Positions 1 through 7,982 of a DNA stretch of 37,536 nucleotides are shown here, piece after piece. Source of the stretch: Mycobacteriales bacterium (GTDB taxonomy: Bacteria > Actinomycetota > Actinomycetes > JAFAQI01). The notes below the pieces were generated by a model that had not been told where the DNA came from, searched no databases, and was given only the letters and a program-made list of their open reading frames with translations. The stretch spans positions 1-37,536 of the forward strand of contig DASZRO010000004.1 in assembly GCA_035550055.1 (NCBI GenBank), read 5' to 3'. A program made the position numbers and the translations under genes. The first letter of the stretch is position 1. Each line of letters begins with the position of its first letter.

Positions 1-2480
1 GTCGGCGCGTGGAAGCCGTAGTCGATCAGCCGCTTGGCGATGTCCTCGGCGGTGACCCCCGTCTCGCGGGTGATCCCCCGCACGTCGACGATGCACTCGT
101 GGGCGACGAGCCCGCCCCGGCCGGTGTAGAGCACCGGGTAGTGCGGGCTGAGCCGGCGGGCGAGGTAGTTGGCCGACAGCAGCGCCACCTCTGTTGCTTC
201 ACGCAGGCCGTCCGGGCCCATCATGCGCACGTAGGTCCACGGAATCGGCAGGATGCCCGCACTCCCCCACGGCGCGCCGCTCACGGGCCCTACGCCCGTC
301 TGCGGGCCCGCGTCGGCCACGACCGGGTGGTTGGGCAGGTACGCCGCGAGGTGGCTGCGGACCGCGACCGGCCCGATCCCGGGGCCGCCGCCGCCGTGCG
401 GGATGCAGAACGTCTTGTGCAGGTTCAGGTGGGAGACGTCGGCACCGAACTCCCCCGGCTTGGCGAGCCCGACGAGCGCGTTGAGGTTCGCCCCGTCGAC
501 GTACACCTGACCGCCCGCCTCGTGCACGAGCGCACAAAGGTCGGTGATGCCGTCCTCGAACACGCCGTGGGTCGAGGGGTAGGTCACCATGATCGCGGCC
601 AGTGACTCGCGGTGTTCGGCGATCTTCGAGCGCAGGTCGTCCAGGCTGACGTTGCCGGCGTCGTCGCAGGCGACCACCACGACGCGCATCCCGACCATCG
701 CCGCGCTGGCGGCGTTCGTCCCGTGGGCCGACGACGGGATCAGGCACACGTCCCGGTGCGCCTCGCCTCGATCGCGGTGGTAGGCCCGGATCGCGAGCAG
801 CCCGGCGAACTCCCCCTGGGAACCCGCGTTGGGCTGCAACGACACCGCGTCGTAGCCGGTGATCGCAGCCAGCCAGCTCTCGAGGTCACGGATCACCTGC
901 AGGTGCCCGGCGGCCTGGTCGAGCGGGGCGAACGGATGGATTCCGGCGAGCTCGGGCCAGGTGATCGGCTCCATCTCCGCAGCAGCGTTGAGCTTCATCG
1001 TGCACGACCCGAGCGGGATCATCGTGCGGTCGAGCGCCAGATCCCGGTCGGCGAGGCGCCGCAAATAGCGCATTATCGAGGTCTCCGAGTGGTGCTCGTG
1101 AAAGACCGGGTGGGTCAGGAACCGCGAGCTGCGTCGCAGCCCGTCGGGGATCGCGGGCTCGCCCGCGGCGTCGCCGTCGAAGCTGACCCCGAACGCCGCG
1201 CACACGGCGGCGACGTGCTCGGCGGTGGTGCACTCGTCGGTCGTGACGGCGACCCGGTCGGCGTCGACGCGCCGCAGGTTGATGCCGGCCTCGCGCGCCG
1301 CAGCGACGACTCGGTCGGCACGCCCGGGTACGAGCGCGGTGACGGTGTCGAAACCGGACGGGTGGTCGAGCCCGACTCCCCCGAACTGAAGGTACTTCGC
1401 GATGGCGGCGGCGTGCCCGGCGACGCGCTCGGCGATCGCCGTCAACCCGGCCGGGCCGTGATACGCGGCGTACGCACCGGCCATCACCGCAAGCAGCACC
1501 TGCGCGGTGCAGATGTTGCTGGTCGCCTTCTCGCGGCGGATGTGCTGCTCGCGCGTCTGCAGCGCGAGCCGGTAGGCGGGCGCGCCGTCGGCGTCGATGC
1601 TGACCCCGACCAGCCGTCCCGGCAGCGCGCGCTCGAGACCGCTGCGGACCGCCATGAAGCCGGCGTGCGGGCCCCCGAAGCCCATCGGGACCCCGAACCG
1701 CTGCGCGGAGCCGACGGCGATGTCCGCCCCCCACTCCCCTGGCGGGCGCAGCAGGCACAGCGCGAGCGGGTCTGTGGTGACCGCGACGAGGGCGTCCGAC
1801 TGGTGCGCGAAGTCGACAAGTCGACCAAGATCGATCAACCGGCCAGTGCTGCCCGGATAGGCGATCAGGACGCCGAAGCAGCCGCCGTCCGGCAGGCCCT
1901 GGGCGAGGTCCGCCGACTCGATCTCGATCCCGATCGGCTCCGCTCGGGTACGCAGCACCGCGACGGTCTGCGGGTGGCATTCCGTATCGACAATAAATCG
2001 ACGACTTGTCGACTTAGCGCTTCGTCGGCACAGCGCCATAGCTTCAGCAGCCGCTGTCGATTCGTCGAGCAGGGACGAGCCTGCCACCGCGAGGCCGGTG
2101 AGGTCGGCGATCATCGTCTGGAAGTTGAGCAACGCCTCCAGCCGGCCTTGCGAGATCTCCGGCTGGTACGGGGTGTAGGCGGTGTACCAGGCCGGGTTCT
2201 CCAGGATCGCGCGCCGCAGCACCGGCGGGGTGATGGTGTCGTGCCAGCCCATGCCGATCATCGAGGTCAACACCCGGTTGCGGCCGGCGACCTCGCGCAG
2301 CGCCAGCAGCGCCTCCTGCTCGCTGATGGCAGGCGGCAGCGCCAGCTCGTCCTCGGCGCGGATCGCCTCCGGGAGCGCTGCTGCGGTCAGCTCGTCGAGT
2401 GATCCGTAGCCGACGACGGCCAGCATCTTGGCGCGCTCGTCGGCGGACGGGCCGATGTGGCGACCGGTGAATCGGGTCAT
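1..2480 (-). CDS. gcvP: Glycine dehydrogenase (decarboxylating), P-protein; 3' end beyond window
   Basis: P-protein of the glycine cleavage system. It decarboxylates glycine with pyridoxal phosphate and passes the aminomethyl group to the lipoyl arm of GcvH. The frame stays open from the ATG at 2480 to the left edge, giving 826 visible residues; the family is usually about 950, so roughly the last 130 are missing. The N-terminus reads [10 protein letters not shown]. The PLP lysine lies in [18 protein letters not shown] at about residue 689. The conserved [14 protein letters not shown] and [12 protein letters not shown] motifs are present. The start is supported by a GGGGAGG Shine-Dalgarno at 2487-2493 and by the glycine riboswitch just upstream. 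I read through the A+T-richer stretch near 1980-2060 codon by codon and found no frameshift. gcvH lies about 3 kb upstream in the same direction; gcvT is not in the window. Confidence 0.96.
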   Translation of the reverse strand, partial: MTRFTGRHIGPSADERAKMLAVVGYGSLDELTAAALPEAIRAEDELALPPAISEQEALLALREVAGRNRVLTSMIGMGWHDTITPPVLRRAILENPAWYTAYTPYQPEISQGRLEALLNFQTMIADLTGLAVAGSSLLDESTAAAEAMALCRRSAKSTSRRFIVDTECHPQTVAVLRTRAEPIGIEIESADLAQGLPDGGCFGVLIAYPGSTGRLIDLGRLVDFAHQSDALVAVTTDPLALCLLRPPGEWGADIAVGSAQRFGVPMGFGGPHAGFMAVRSGLERALPGRLVGVSIDADGAPAYRLALQTREQHIRREKATSNICTAQVLLAVMAGAYAAYHGPAGLTAIAERVAGHAAAIAKYLQFGGVGLDHPSGFDTVTALVPGRADRVVAAAREAGINLRRVDADRVAVTTDECTTAEHVAAVCAAFGVSFDGDAAGEPAIPDGLRRSSRFLTHPVFHEHHSETSIMRYLRRLADRDLALDRTMIPLGSCTMKLNAAAEMEPITWPELAGIHPFAPLDQAAGHLQVIRDLESWLAAITGYDAVSLQPNAGSQGEFAGLLAIRAYHRDRGEAHRDVCLIPSSAHGTNAASAAMVGMRVVVVACDDAGNVSLDDLRSKIAEHRESLAAIMVTYPSTHGVFEDGITDLCALVHEAGGQVYVDGANLNALVGLAKPGEFGADVSHLNLHKTFCIPHGGGGPGIGPVAVRSHLAAYLPNHPVVADAGPQTGVGPVSGAPWGSAGILPIPWTYVRMMGPDGLREATEVALLSANYLARRLSPHYPVLYTGRGGLVAHECIVDVRGITRETGVTAEDIAKRLIDYGFHAP

Positions 2481-2524
2481 GCGGAGCCTCCCCAGCACTG
2501 GGCACCGCCGGACGGCGGTTCGGC

Positions 2525-2702
2525 TCCCCCTCTGTCCTTCGACCTGAAAGCTTCACCGGCGTGTGCGCCGGTTTGCCCCGTCGGTGAGGCGTCCGGGACG
2601 CCTGCTCTCCAGAGTGCCTGCCCGCGCGGTCCGTCGGCCTGAGAGGTTCCGGGGAGGTTGCTCCTTCGGCGCCCCGGGCTGGCTTGCCGGGGTCTCTCCC
2701 AC
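2525..2702 (-). ncRNA. Tandem glycine riboswitch upstream of gcvP
   Basis: Two glycine aptamers in series occupy the gcvP leader. Read on the minus strand, aptamer 1 (about 2702-2612) has GGGAGAG, then CGCCGAAGGAGCAA, then CTCTCAGG. Aptamer 2 (about 2611-2525) has GGAGAGC, then CACCGACGGGGCAA, then CTTTCAGGTC and GGACAGAGGGG. These are the core signatures of the glycine riboswitch, and the downstream gene is the expected target. Between aptamer 2 and the start codon lie two small dyads: ACCGCC/GGCGGT (2504-2519) and CCCAG/CTGGG (2491-2502). The second overlaps the Shine-Dalgarno, so control of translation initiation is more likely than termination; that last step is inference. Confidence 0.93.
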
Positions 2703-2722
2703 GCGGGTTGTGAGGCACCGCG

Positions 2723-2728
2723 ACGCTA
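2723..2728 (-). promoter_or_regulatory. Putative -10 element for the gcvP riboswitch transcript
   Basis: The minus strand reads TGATAGCGT, an extended -10 (TGN followed by TAGCGT, matching TANNNT), about 20 nt before the first riboswitch helix. No convincing -35 is visible. The position fits a transcript starting near 2716 that contains the whole riboswitch. Confidence 0.4.
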
Positions 2729-2824
2729 TCAGCCGAGCCTCGACCGCTCGACGTGGCCGACGAGGTGTGTCGCGCGATTTGTCCGGTTCACGAGCCGCTG
2801 TAGCGGCCGTGGCGGGCCTATCGG

Positions 2825-3412
2825 CTACGTGCCGGTGCGACGGATGCGGCGAGCTGCCAACTCGTCGCCAGCGGCCATCACAGCCTCCGCGGCCGGCTCC
2901 GCCGATTCCGACGGCAGCTCGGCGAGACTCCCGGCGACCTCCCCGATCACCCGGCCAACCGCGATGCCGAACACACCCTGGCCACCCTGGACGAGGTCGA
3001 CGACCTCGTCGGGCGAGGTGCAGGCGTACACGGTCGTCCCGTCGCTCATCAGGGTGATCCCGGTCAGGTCCGCCTCGCCGGTGCCGCGCAGGTGGTTGAC
3101 CGCAAGCCGGATGTTCTGCAGCGAGACGCCGGTGTCGAGCAGACGCTTGACGACCTTGAGCAGCAGGATGTCCCGGAACGAGTACAGCCGCTGGCTGCCT
3201 GACCCTGCCGCCGGGCGGATCGAGGGCTCGACGAGCCCGGTGCGTGCCCAGTAGTCCAGCTGGCGATAGGTGATCCCGGCCACGGTGCACGCCGTCGGGC
3301 CGCGGTAGCCGATCGCCGGACCGCCGGCCTGCTCCTTGCCGAACAGCGCGGTCTGGATCCCCTGCGGCGCAGCGCTGGTCGGGGTGTCGGGACCTGCGTA
3401 CCTGCCTGTCAC
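2825..3412 (-). CDS. MerR-family transcriptional regulator (Rv1830/McdR-like)
   Basis: A 195-residue DNA-binding regulator. The winged-helix MerR domain spans about residues 40-105: TVAGITYRQLDYWARTGLVEPS is the first helix-turn-helix, and RLYSFRDILLLKVVKRLLDTG is the wing and following helix. The C-terminal half carries no metal-binding cysteine pattern, so it is not a classical metal-sensing MerR. Position between gcvP and the DUF151 gene is the same as for Rv1830 of M. tuberculosis, described as a cell-division regulator. The GTG start at 3412 has a GGAGG Shine-Dalgarno four bases upstream. A canonical promoter with a 17-bp spacer lies at 3491-3519; most MerR-activated promoters have longer spacers, so this one need not be self-activated. 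Confidence 0.88.
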   Translation of the reverse strand: MTGRYAGPDTPTSAAPQGIQTALFGKEQAGGPAIGYRGPTACTVAGITYRQLDYWARTGLVEPSIRPAAGSGSQRLYSFRDILLLKVVKRLLDTGVSLQNIRLAVNHLRGTGEADLTGITLMSDGTTVYACTSPDEVVDLVQGGQGVFGIAVGRVIGEVAGSLAELPSESAEPAAEAVMAAGDELAARRIRRTGT

Positions 3413-3490
3413 GTGCCCTCCGTACGTCCGGCGGCGGGAAGGGCTCGCGGCGATGGCGCCGCAAACCTCACCGGTGGAACTCCGTCGATG

Positions 3491-3519
3491 ACGTTAGGCA
3501 GTCGGCACCTGGCGGTCAA
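3491..3519 (-). promoter_or_regulatory. Canonical promoter (TTGACC-N17-TAACGT) for the MerR gene
   Basis: On the minus strand the -35 TTGACC is at 3519-3514 and the -10 TAACGT at 3496-3491, with exactly 17 bases between them. Transcription would start near 3484, leaving a leader of about 70 nt before the GTG at 3412. The same -35 and spacer length occur upstream of garA (5485-5513). Confidence 0.7.
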
Positions 3520-3554
3520 TGATGCAAACCGCCTCCGCGGCTGCGCGTCCTACA

Positions 3555-3573
3555 TCTCGACCCGTAGTCGAGA
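3555..3573 (-). terminator. Stem-loop just after the DUF151 stop codon
   Basis: A perfect 7-bp dyad, TCTCGAC (3555-3561) and GTCGAGA (3567-3573), with the 5-nt loop CCGTA. It starts two bases past the DUF151 stop at 3575. There is no clear T-tract, so this could be a weak terminator, an mRNA-stabilising hairpin, or neither. Confidence 0.4.
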
Positions 3574-3574
3574 C

Positions 3575-4051
3575 TTAGGACTCACCCTCCGTCTCGAAGT
3601 CCTCGGGAGAGATCTGGTCGAGGAACTCGCGGAACCGCTCGACTTCGGACTCCTGCTCGTCAGCGATCGCGATTCCGGCCGTGTCGAGCACCGGCTCCTC
3701 GGCGTAGATCAGCGCCCCGGCCCGGATCGCCAGTGCGATCGCGTCCGAGGGCCGGGCCGACACCGTCGTACCGTCGGCGAACTTGAGGTCGGCGTAGTAG
3801 ACGCCTTCACGCAGGTCGGTGATGAGCACCGATTCCAGCTGGGCGCCGAGCGCCGCCACGACGTCCTTGAGCAGGTCGTGCGTCAGTGGGCGGGCCGGCA
3901 CGATCCCCTGCTGGGCGAATGCGATCGCGGTGGCCTCGACGGCGCCGATCCAGATCGGCAGGTAACGGTCGCCCGCCGACTCCTTGAGCAACACGATGGG
4001 CTGGTTGGAGGGCAGCTCGACCCTTACCCCGACGACCGTGAGCTCGTTCAC
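3575..4051 (-). CDS. Bifunctional nuclease family protein (DUF151; Rv1829-like)
   Basis: A 158-residue protein of the DUF151/BFN family, proposed to act as a nuclease in plants and found throughout actinobacteria. Recognisable stretches are LTVVGVRVELPSNQPIVLLKE at the N-terminus, YLPIWIGAVEATAIA (about 30-44), the VYYADLKF strand, and RPSDAIALAIRAGA (about 100-113), which is the most conserved family signature. The C-terminus is acidic (EQESEVERFREFLDQI), as is common in actinobacterial members. The GTG start at 4051 has GGAG about seven bases upstream. It sits between two MerR regulators in the conserved garA-gcvP block; its cellular role in actinobacteria is not established. Confidence 0.9.
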   Translation of the reverse strand: MNELTVVGVRVELPSNQPIVLLKESAGDRYLPIWIGAVEATAIAFAQQGIVPARPLTHDLLKDVVAALGAQLESVLITDLREGVYYADLKFADGTTVSARPSDAIALAIRAGALIYAEEPVLDTAGIAIADEQESEVERFREFLDQISPEDFETEGES

Positions 4052-4089
4052 GTGCTGACTCCGCTCGGCTGTCTCACGCTTGCCTCGCG

Positions 4090-4095
4090 ACGCTA
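4090..4095 (-). promoter_or_regulatory. Possible -10 element for the DUF151 gene
   Basis: TAGCGT (TANNNT class) on the minus strand, about 40 nt before the GTG at 4051. The -35 region is not convincing. The same hexamer occurs at other likely promoters in this window (2723-2728, 19875-19880, 32262-32267). Confidence 0.3.
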
Positions 4096-4143
4096 CACGC
4101 CTGCTGACCCCGCCTACCAGCCCGCGCGGTCGGCCGGTCCGGC

Positions 4144-4881
4144 TCAGCCGCCGAGCTGAGGACGCAGGCCCGCCCGGACCAGCGTGGCGTGCAGACGCAC
4201 CGACAGGCTGGCGAGCTCCCGGGCGACCTCATCGGCGCGCCCCCGGGCCTCCGGGCCGCGCTGGCGCACGAGCGGCGCGACGACCTGCTCCACCAGACCG
4301 AGCTCGCGCTCAGCAGTGGTGCGAAACGACCGGAGGTGGCGCGGCTCGAGGCCGAAGCGGCTCATGGCCGCGACGGTCTTGGCGATCACCAGCGCGTCAC
4401 CGTCGTAGTGACCGCCGGGGCGGGGGCCGATCAGGCCGAACGTCTCGATCTGGTCGAGCTGCTCGGCTTCGAGCCCCGCCGCCGCGAGCAGCTCGCTGCG
4501 CGACATCCGCAGCTCGGAGACCTCAGGCAGGAAGTCGGCCGCGTTCGGCAGCCCGGTCTCATCGACCGCGCTTGCCGGCACCTGCGGCCCGCCCTGACCC
4601 GCGGTCGCCGGCTGCAAACCGCGATCGAGAGCCTCCAGCTGGTCTTTGATGACGCGCAGCGGCAGGTACTGGTCGCGCTGGGCAGCCAGGACGAACCGCA
4701 GCCGCGCGACGTCGTCCCGGGAGAACTTGCGGTAACCCGACGGGGTGCGCGTCGGGGTGATCAGGCCCTCGCCCTCGAGGAAGCGGATCTTCGAGATCGT
4801 GACGTCGGGGAACTCCCCGCGCAGCTGACCGAGCACCTCGCCGATGCTCATGAAGGCGTGGCTTCCCCCAGGACTGGTCAC
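4144..4881 (-). CDS. ftsR: MerR-family regulator, FtsR type (Rv1828-like)
   Basis: A 245-residue regulator. The MerR DNA-binding domain covers about residues 11-80: MSIGEVLGQLRGEFPDVTISKIRFLEGEGLI is interrupted by the usual turn, and TPSGYRKFSRDDVARLRFVL forms the wing. A linker (about 85-125) leads to a second helical domain typical of Rv1828/FtsR rather than a metal-binding tail. Its Corynebacterium glutamicum homologue FtsR activates ftsZ; that function here is inference from similarity and gene order. The GTG at 4881 overlaps the garA stop as GTGA. An ATG at 4851 (residue 11) has a GGGGGAAG ribosome-site-like stretch about ten bases upstream, so the true start could be there. Confidence 0.88.
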   Translation of the reverse strand: MTSPGGSHAFMSIGEVLGQLRGEFPDVTISKIRFLEGEGLITPTRTPSGYRKFSRDDVARLRFVLAAQRDQYLPLRVIKDQLEALDRGLQPATAGQGGPQVPASAVDETGLPNAADFLPEVSELRMSRSELLAAAGLEAEQLDQIETFGLIGPRPGGHYDGDALVIAKTVAAMSRFGLEPRHLRSFRTTAERELGLVEQVVAPLVRQRGPEARGRADEVARELASLSVRLHATLVRAGLRPQLGG

Positions 4882-5387
4882 GACCGGCTGCCCGTTGCGC
4901 TGGCGAAGAACAGCAGCCGGAACTTCCCGATCTGGACCTCGTCGCCGTTGCCGAGGCCGGCCGCTTCGATCCGTTCCCGGTTGAGGTAGGTCCCGTTCAG
5001 GCTCCCGGCGTCCTGGAGCCGATAACCCTCGGGCGTGCGGGTGAACGTCGCGTGCTGGCGCGACACCGTGACGTCGTCGAGGAAGATGTCGCTGTCCGGA
5101 TGCCGTCCGACCGTCGTGACTTCCTGATCGAGCAGGAACCGGCTGCCGGCGTTCGGGCCGCGCTGGACCACGAGCAGAGCGAATCCGGCCGGCAGCTCCT
5201 CGAGAATCTCGGCGGTCGCCTCGTCCTCGGCGTCACCGTCCACCCCGCTCAGGGCGAGGGTGCTGGTCTGGTCGGCCGCGGCTGACGCCCCGGCGCTGCC
5301 ACGGCGAAGCCGGTTCCCGCACCGGGCGCAGAACATCGCGTCGTCGGGATTCTGGTGCCCGCATTTGTCGCAGAACACGCTGGGCAT
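4878..5387 (-). CDS. garA: FHA-domain metabolic regulator GarA/OdhI with N-terminal zinc ribbon
   Basis: A 169-residue phospho-switch protein. GarA/OdhI binds and inhibits 2-oxoglutarate dehydrogenase and related glutamate enzymes when unphosphorylated, and is turned off by Ser/Thr kinases. The FHA domain (about 70-160) has the canonical phosphothreonine-binding residues in GRHPDSDIFLDD (G94, R95), VSRQH (S109-H112) and SLNGTY (N131, G132). RGPNAGSRFLLDQ is the GarA-type lead-in. Unlike mycobacterial GarA, the N-terminus is a C4 zinc ribbon: C6, C9, C20, C23. The usual ETTSVF phospho-site is not evident; DQTSTLALSG (T41/T43) is the only similar site. The gene has its own promoter at 5485-5513 and overlaps ftsR by four bases. 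Confidence 0.92.
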   Translation of the reverse strand: MPSVFCDKCGHQNPDDAMFCARCGNRLRRGSAGASAAADQTSTLALSGVDGDAEDEATAEILEELPAGFALLVVQRGPNAGSRFLLDQEVTTVGRHPDSDIFLDDVTVSRQHATFTRTPEGYRLQDAGSLNGTYLNRERIEAAGLGNGDEVQIGKFRLLFFASATGSRS

Positions 5388-5484
5388 GGCAAGCGCCTGC
5401 TTCCCTCATCGTCGTCAACTGGTGGAGCGCTTCGAAGTGATCCGGGCGATCAGACGAAACCTCAACCAAAGGTAGAGGGAGCAA

Positions 5485-5513
5485 ACGGTAGGCGGCCCGC
5501 CTCAGCCGGTCAA
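5485..5513 (-). promoter_or_regulatory. Canonical promoter (TTGACC-N17-TACCGT) for garA
   Basis: On the minus strand the -35 TTGACC lies at 5513-5508 and the -10 TACCGT at 5490-5485, with a 17-bp spacer. A start near 5478 gives a leader of about 90 nt before the garA ATG. It separates garA-ftsR from the upstream pgsA-gcvH unit. Confidence 0.7.
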
Positions 5514-5530
5514 CCTGGGAAAACCTCTGC

Positions 5531-5917
5531 TCAGCCGGCCGAGTCGACCAGCGCGCGATACCCGGCAGCGTCGAGCAGCGCCGAGCGGTCGGCGCCGTCG
5601 GTCGGCCGGATCACCACGAGCCAACCCTCGCCGTAAGCGTCGCTGTTGACCAGCTCGGGGCGCCCTTCGAGCGACTCGTTGCGGGCGACGACCTCGCCGG
5701 CAAGGGGGGCGTAGATCTCCGAGACGCTCTTGGTCGACTCGACTTCACCGAGCACTCCCCCAGCGACGACGGTGGTGCCGACCGCCGGCAGTGAGACGAA
5801 GACGATGTCGCCGAGCGCCTCCTGCGCGTAGTCGGTGATGCCGACCCGGATCGCGCCGTCGTCGTCCTGGCGGGCCCACTCGTGTTCGGCGGTGTAGCTC
5901 AGGTCCTCAGGGATCAC
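5531..5917 (-). CDS. gcvH: Glycine cleavage system H protein
   Basis: A 128-residue lipoyl carrier protein that shuttles the aminomethyl group between the P, T and L proteins. The N-terminus reads VIPEDLSYTAEHEW and the hammerhead lipoyl domain contains VGITDYAQEALGDIV and the lipoylation site GEVESTKSVSEIYAP with Lys63 as the modified residue. Length is normal for the family. I chose the GTG at 5917 because it forms a GTGA overlap with the stop of the upstream phosphatidyltransferase and places the conserved N-terminus correctly. A longer open frame upstream has no H-protein similarity. Its partner gcvP is about 3 kb downstream, separated by four regulatory genes. Confidence 0.96.
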   Translation of the reverse strand: MIPEDLSYTAEHEWARQDDDGAIRVGITDYAQEALGDIVFVSLPAVGTTVVAGGVLGEVESTKSVSEIYAPLAGEVVARNESLEGRPELVNSDAYGEGWLVVIRPTDGADRSALLDAAGYRALVDSAG

Positions 5918-6525
5918 GCCGCGGAGCCTAGGGCACGCCGCCGCTGGGCCACCACGGCGGATACCAGTCGCCGCTCGTGCAGCAGATACAGCGCCCCGGT
6001 CCACACGTAGAGCACCGCACCCCACGCCGCGAACGACCATGCCAACGGGCGTACGACGTGGTCGAAGGTGCTCGAACCCACCGACAGCAGCAGGAGCGGG
6101 AAGGCGTACATCAGGTTCAGCGCCGCGGCCTTGCCGAGGAAGGTGACGTCGGGCGGGCCGATCCCGTAGCGGCGGATCACGACCAGCGCGAGGGCCAACA
6201 CGAGCTCGCGCGCGGCCAGCACGATCGTCAGCCAGAGCGGGATGATCGAGCGGTCGGTGAGCACGGCCAGCGTGGCGAGGATGTAGAGCCGATCCGCAGC
6301 AGGGTCGAGCAGCTTGCCGAGCTCGCTGGTCAGGTTGAAGCGCCGGGCGATCTTGCCGTCGAGGTAGTCGGTGAAACCGGCGACCATCAGCACGATCACC
6401 GCCCAGCCGTTGGCCTTCGGACCGAGGACCAGCCAGCAGAACAGCGGCACGCCGAGCAGGCGCAGGACGGACAGCCCGTTCGGGACCGTCCAGACCCGGT
6501 CGCTGGCAGGCGCGGTGTTGGCCAC
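5914..6525 (-). CDS. CDP-alcohol phosphatidyltransferase (PgsA-like)
   Basis: A 203-residue integral membrane enzyme that transfers a phosphatidyl group from CDP-diacylglycerol to an alcohol. The full CDP-alcohol phosphotransferase signature is visible: D53, D56-G57, A60-R61, G70, D74 and D78 in DYLDGKIARRF and GKLLDPAAD. About five or six hydrophobic segments follow. The gene stands where M. tuberculosis has pgsA2 (Rv1822). The alcohol substrate (glycerol-3-phosphate or another) cannot be told from the sequence. The GTG start at 6525 is 39 bases from the divergent tRNA gene. Translation is probably coupled to gcvH through the four-base overlap. Confidence 0.9.
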   Translation of the reverse strand: MANTAPASDRVWTVPNGLSVLRLLGVPLFCWLVLGPKANGWAVIVLMVAGFTDYLDGKIARRFNLTSELGKLLDPAADRLYILATLAVLTDRSIIPLWLTIVLAARELVLALALVVIRRYGIGPPDVTFLGKAAALNLMYAFPLLLLSVGSSTFDHVVRPLAWSFAAWGAVLYVWTGALYLLHERRLVSAVVAQRRRALGSAA

Positions 6526-6547
6526 GGTAGACAGTCTGGCCGATCGC

Positions 6548-6553
6548 TAGACT
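6548..6553 (+). promoter_or_regulatory. Probable -10 element for tRNA-Pro
   Basis: TAGACT (TANNNT class) ends 11 bases before the first base of the tRNA. No good -35 is visible. The region from 6526 to 6564 must also carry any promoter for the divergent phosphatidyltransferase gene. Confidence 0.45.
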
Positions 6554-6564
6554 CTGCCCGGTCG

Positions 6565-6638
<74 letters not shown>

Positions 6639-6653
6639 CTTTCGGGATTCGGC

Positions 6654-6669
6654 CTGACCAGGTGGTCAG
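6654..6669. terminator. Dyad between convergent tRNA-Pro and der
   Basis: CTGACCA (6654-6660) and TGGTCAG (6663-6669) form a perfect dyad with a two-base centre, or 6 bp with a four-base loop. It begins 15 bases after the tRNA and includes the der stop codon at 6666-6668. Being symmetrical it could serve both transcripts, but there is no T-tract, so terminator function is only a suggestion. Confidence 0.35.
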
Positions 6670-7982
6670 CGCTTGCGCTTCTCGCGGGCCTTCACCGACA
6701 GGTCGATGGGCGTGCCGTCGAAGCCGAACCGCTCACGCAGCCGGCGTTCCAGGAACCGGCGGTACGACGCTTCCAGCGGGCCCGAGGTGAACAGCACGAA
6801 CCGGGGTGGTTCGATCCCCGGCTGGGTGGCGAACAGGATCTTGGGCTGCTTGCCGCCGCGCACCGGCGGCGGCGTTGCCGCGACGATCTCGGCCAGGAAC
6901 GCGTTGAGCTCGCCCGTGGGGATCCGGGTGCGCCAGCTCTCGAGTGCCGCGGCCATCGCAGGGCCCACCCGGCGCAGCCCGCGGCCGGTGCGCGCCGAGA
7001 TTGCCAGCCGCTGCGCCCATCCGATCCGCCCGAGCTCGCGCTCGATCTCGCGGTCCAGCCGTTCCCGCCGGTCCTCGTCGAGGATGTCCCACTTGTTCAG
7101 CAGGACCACGAGCGCCCGCCCGGCCTCGACCACGGTGTCGGCAACCCGCAGGTCCTGGTCGCTGATCGGCTCGGTCACGTCGAGCAGCAGCAGCACGACG
7201 TCGGCGGACTGGATCGCCGAGGCGGTGCGCAGGCTCGAGTAGTACTCCGCACCGCTGGCTTCCTTCACCCTCCGGCGAAGGCCCGCGGTGTCCACGAACC
7301 GCCAGGTCTGGCCGTCGATGTCGACGAGCTCGTTCACCGGGTCGCGCGTCGTACCCGCGACCGAGTCGACGAGCGCCCGCTCCGAACCCGCCAGGGCGTT
7401 GAGCAGGCTGGACTTCCCGACGTTGGGCCGCCCCGCCAGCGCGACGCGCGGCCTCGGATCCACCTCGATCTGGCGCGGGCCGTCGGGCAGCTTCGCGATC
7501 AGGGCGTCGAGCAGATCTCCACTGCCGCGGCCGTGCAGGGCGCTGACCGGCATGGGCTCGCCGAGCCCGAGTGACCACAGGGCGGCCGCGTCGGCCTCGG
7601 CGTTCGCCGAATCCACCTTGTTGGCGGCGACGACGACCGGTCTGCCGCTTCGCTGGATCACCCGGGCGACCGCGACGTCGGTCTCGGTTGCCCCGACCGT
7701 CGCGTCGACCACGAGTACGACGACGTCAGCGGCCGCGACCGCAATCTCGGCGTTCTCCGCGATCCGGGCGGCCATGCCGCGCGCGTCCGGTTCCCACCCG
7801 CCGGTGTCGATCACCGTAAACCGCCGACCCGACCACTCCGCCTCGTAGGTCACGCGGTCCCGGGTCACGCCCGGGACGTCTTCGACCACGGCCTCACGGC
7901 GCCCCAGCACGCGGTTGACGAAGGTCGACTTGCCGACGTTCGGCCGGCCGATGACGGCGACGACCGGCAGCGCCTCGCTCAC
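6666..7982 (-). CDS. der: Ribosome-assembly GTPase Der (EngA)
   Basis: A 438-residue double GTPase needed for 50S subunit maturation. Domain G1 has GRPNVGKST (12-20), DTGG (59-62) and NKVD (121-124). Domain G2 has GRPNVGKSS (184-192), DTAG (231-234) and NKWD (296-299). The C-terminal KH-like domain covers about 355-438 and ends in KAREKRKR. A longer open frame runs upstream through the acyltransferase, but the GTG at 7982 overlaps the acyltransferase stop as GTGA and lies ten residues before the first P-loop, as expected. It is the last gene of the cmk-acyltransferase-der unit, the same order as in other actinobacteria. Confidence 0.97.
   Translation of the reverse strand: MSEALPVVAVIGRPNVGKSTFVNRVLGRREAVVEDVPGVTRDRVTYEAEWSGRRFTVIDTGGWEPDARGMAARIAENAEIAVAAADVVVLVVDATVGATETDVAVARVIQRSGRPVVVAANKVDSANAEADAAALWSLGLGEPMPVSALHGRGSGDLLDALIAKLPDGPRQIEVDPRPRVALAGRPNVGKSSLLNALAGSERALVDSVAGTTRDPVNELVDIDGQTWRFVDTAGLRRRVKEASGAEYYSSLRTASAIQSADVVLLLLDVTEPISDQDLRVADTVVEAGRALVVLLNKWDILDEDRRERLDREIERELGRIGWAQRLAISARTGRGLRRVGPAMAAALESWRTRIPTGELNAFLAEIVAATPPPVRGGKQPKILFATQPGIEPPRFVLFTSGPLEASYRRFLERRLRERFGFDGTPIDLSVKAREKRKR

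Noticed and set aside
1980-2060. Possible frameshift in gcvP
   Set aside because: Codon-by-codon reading of the minus strand keeps one open frame with family-typical residues ([11 protein letters not shown] through PQTVAVL).
612-2402. 596-codon open frame on the plus strand
   Set aside because: It lies opposite gcvP, which has clear P-protein motifs, and its product is Arg/Asp/Val-rich with no family features. It is the usual mirror frame of G+C-rich coding DNA.
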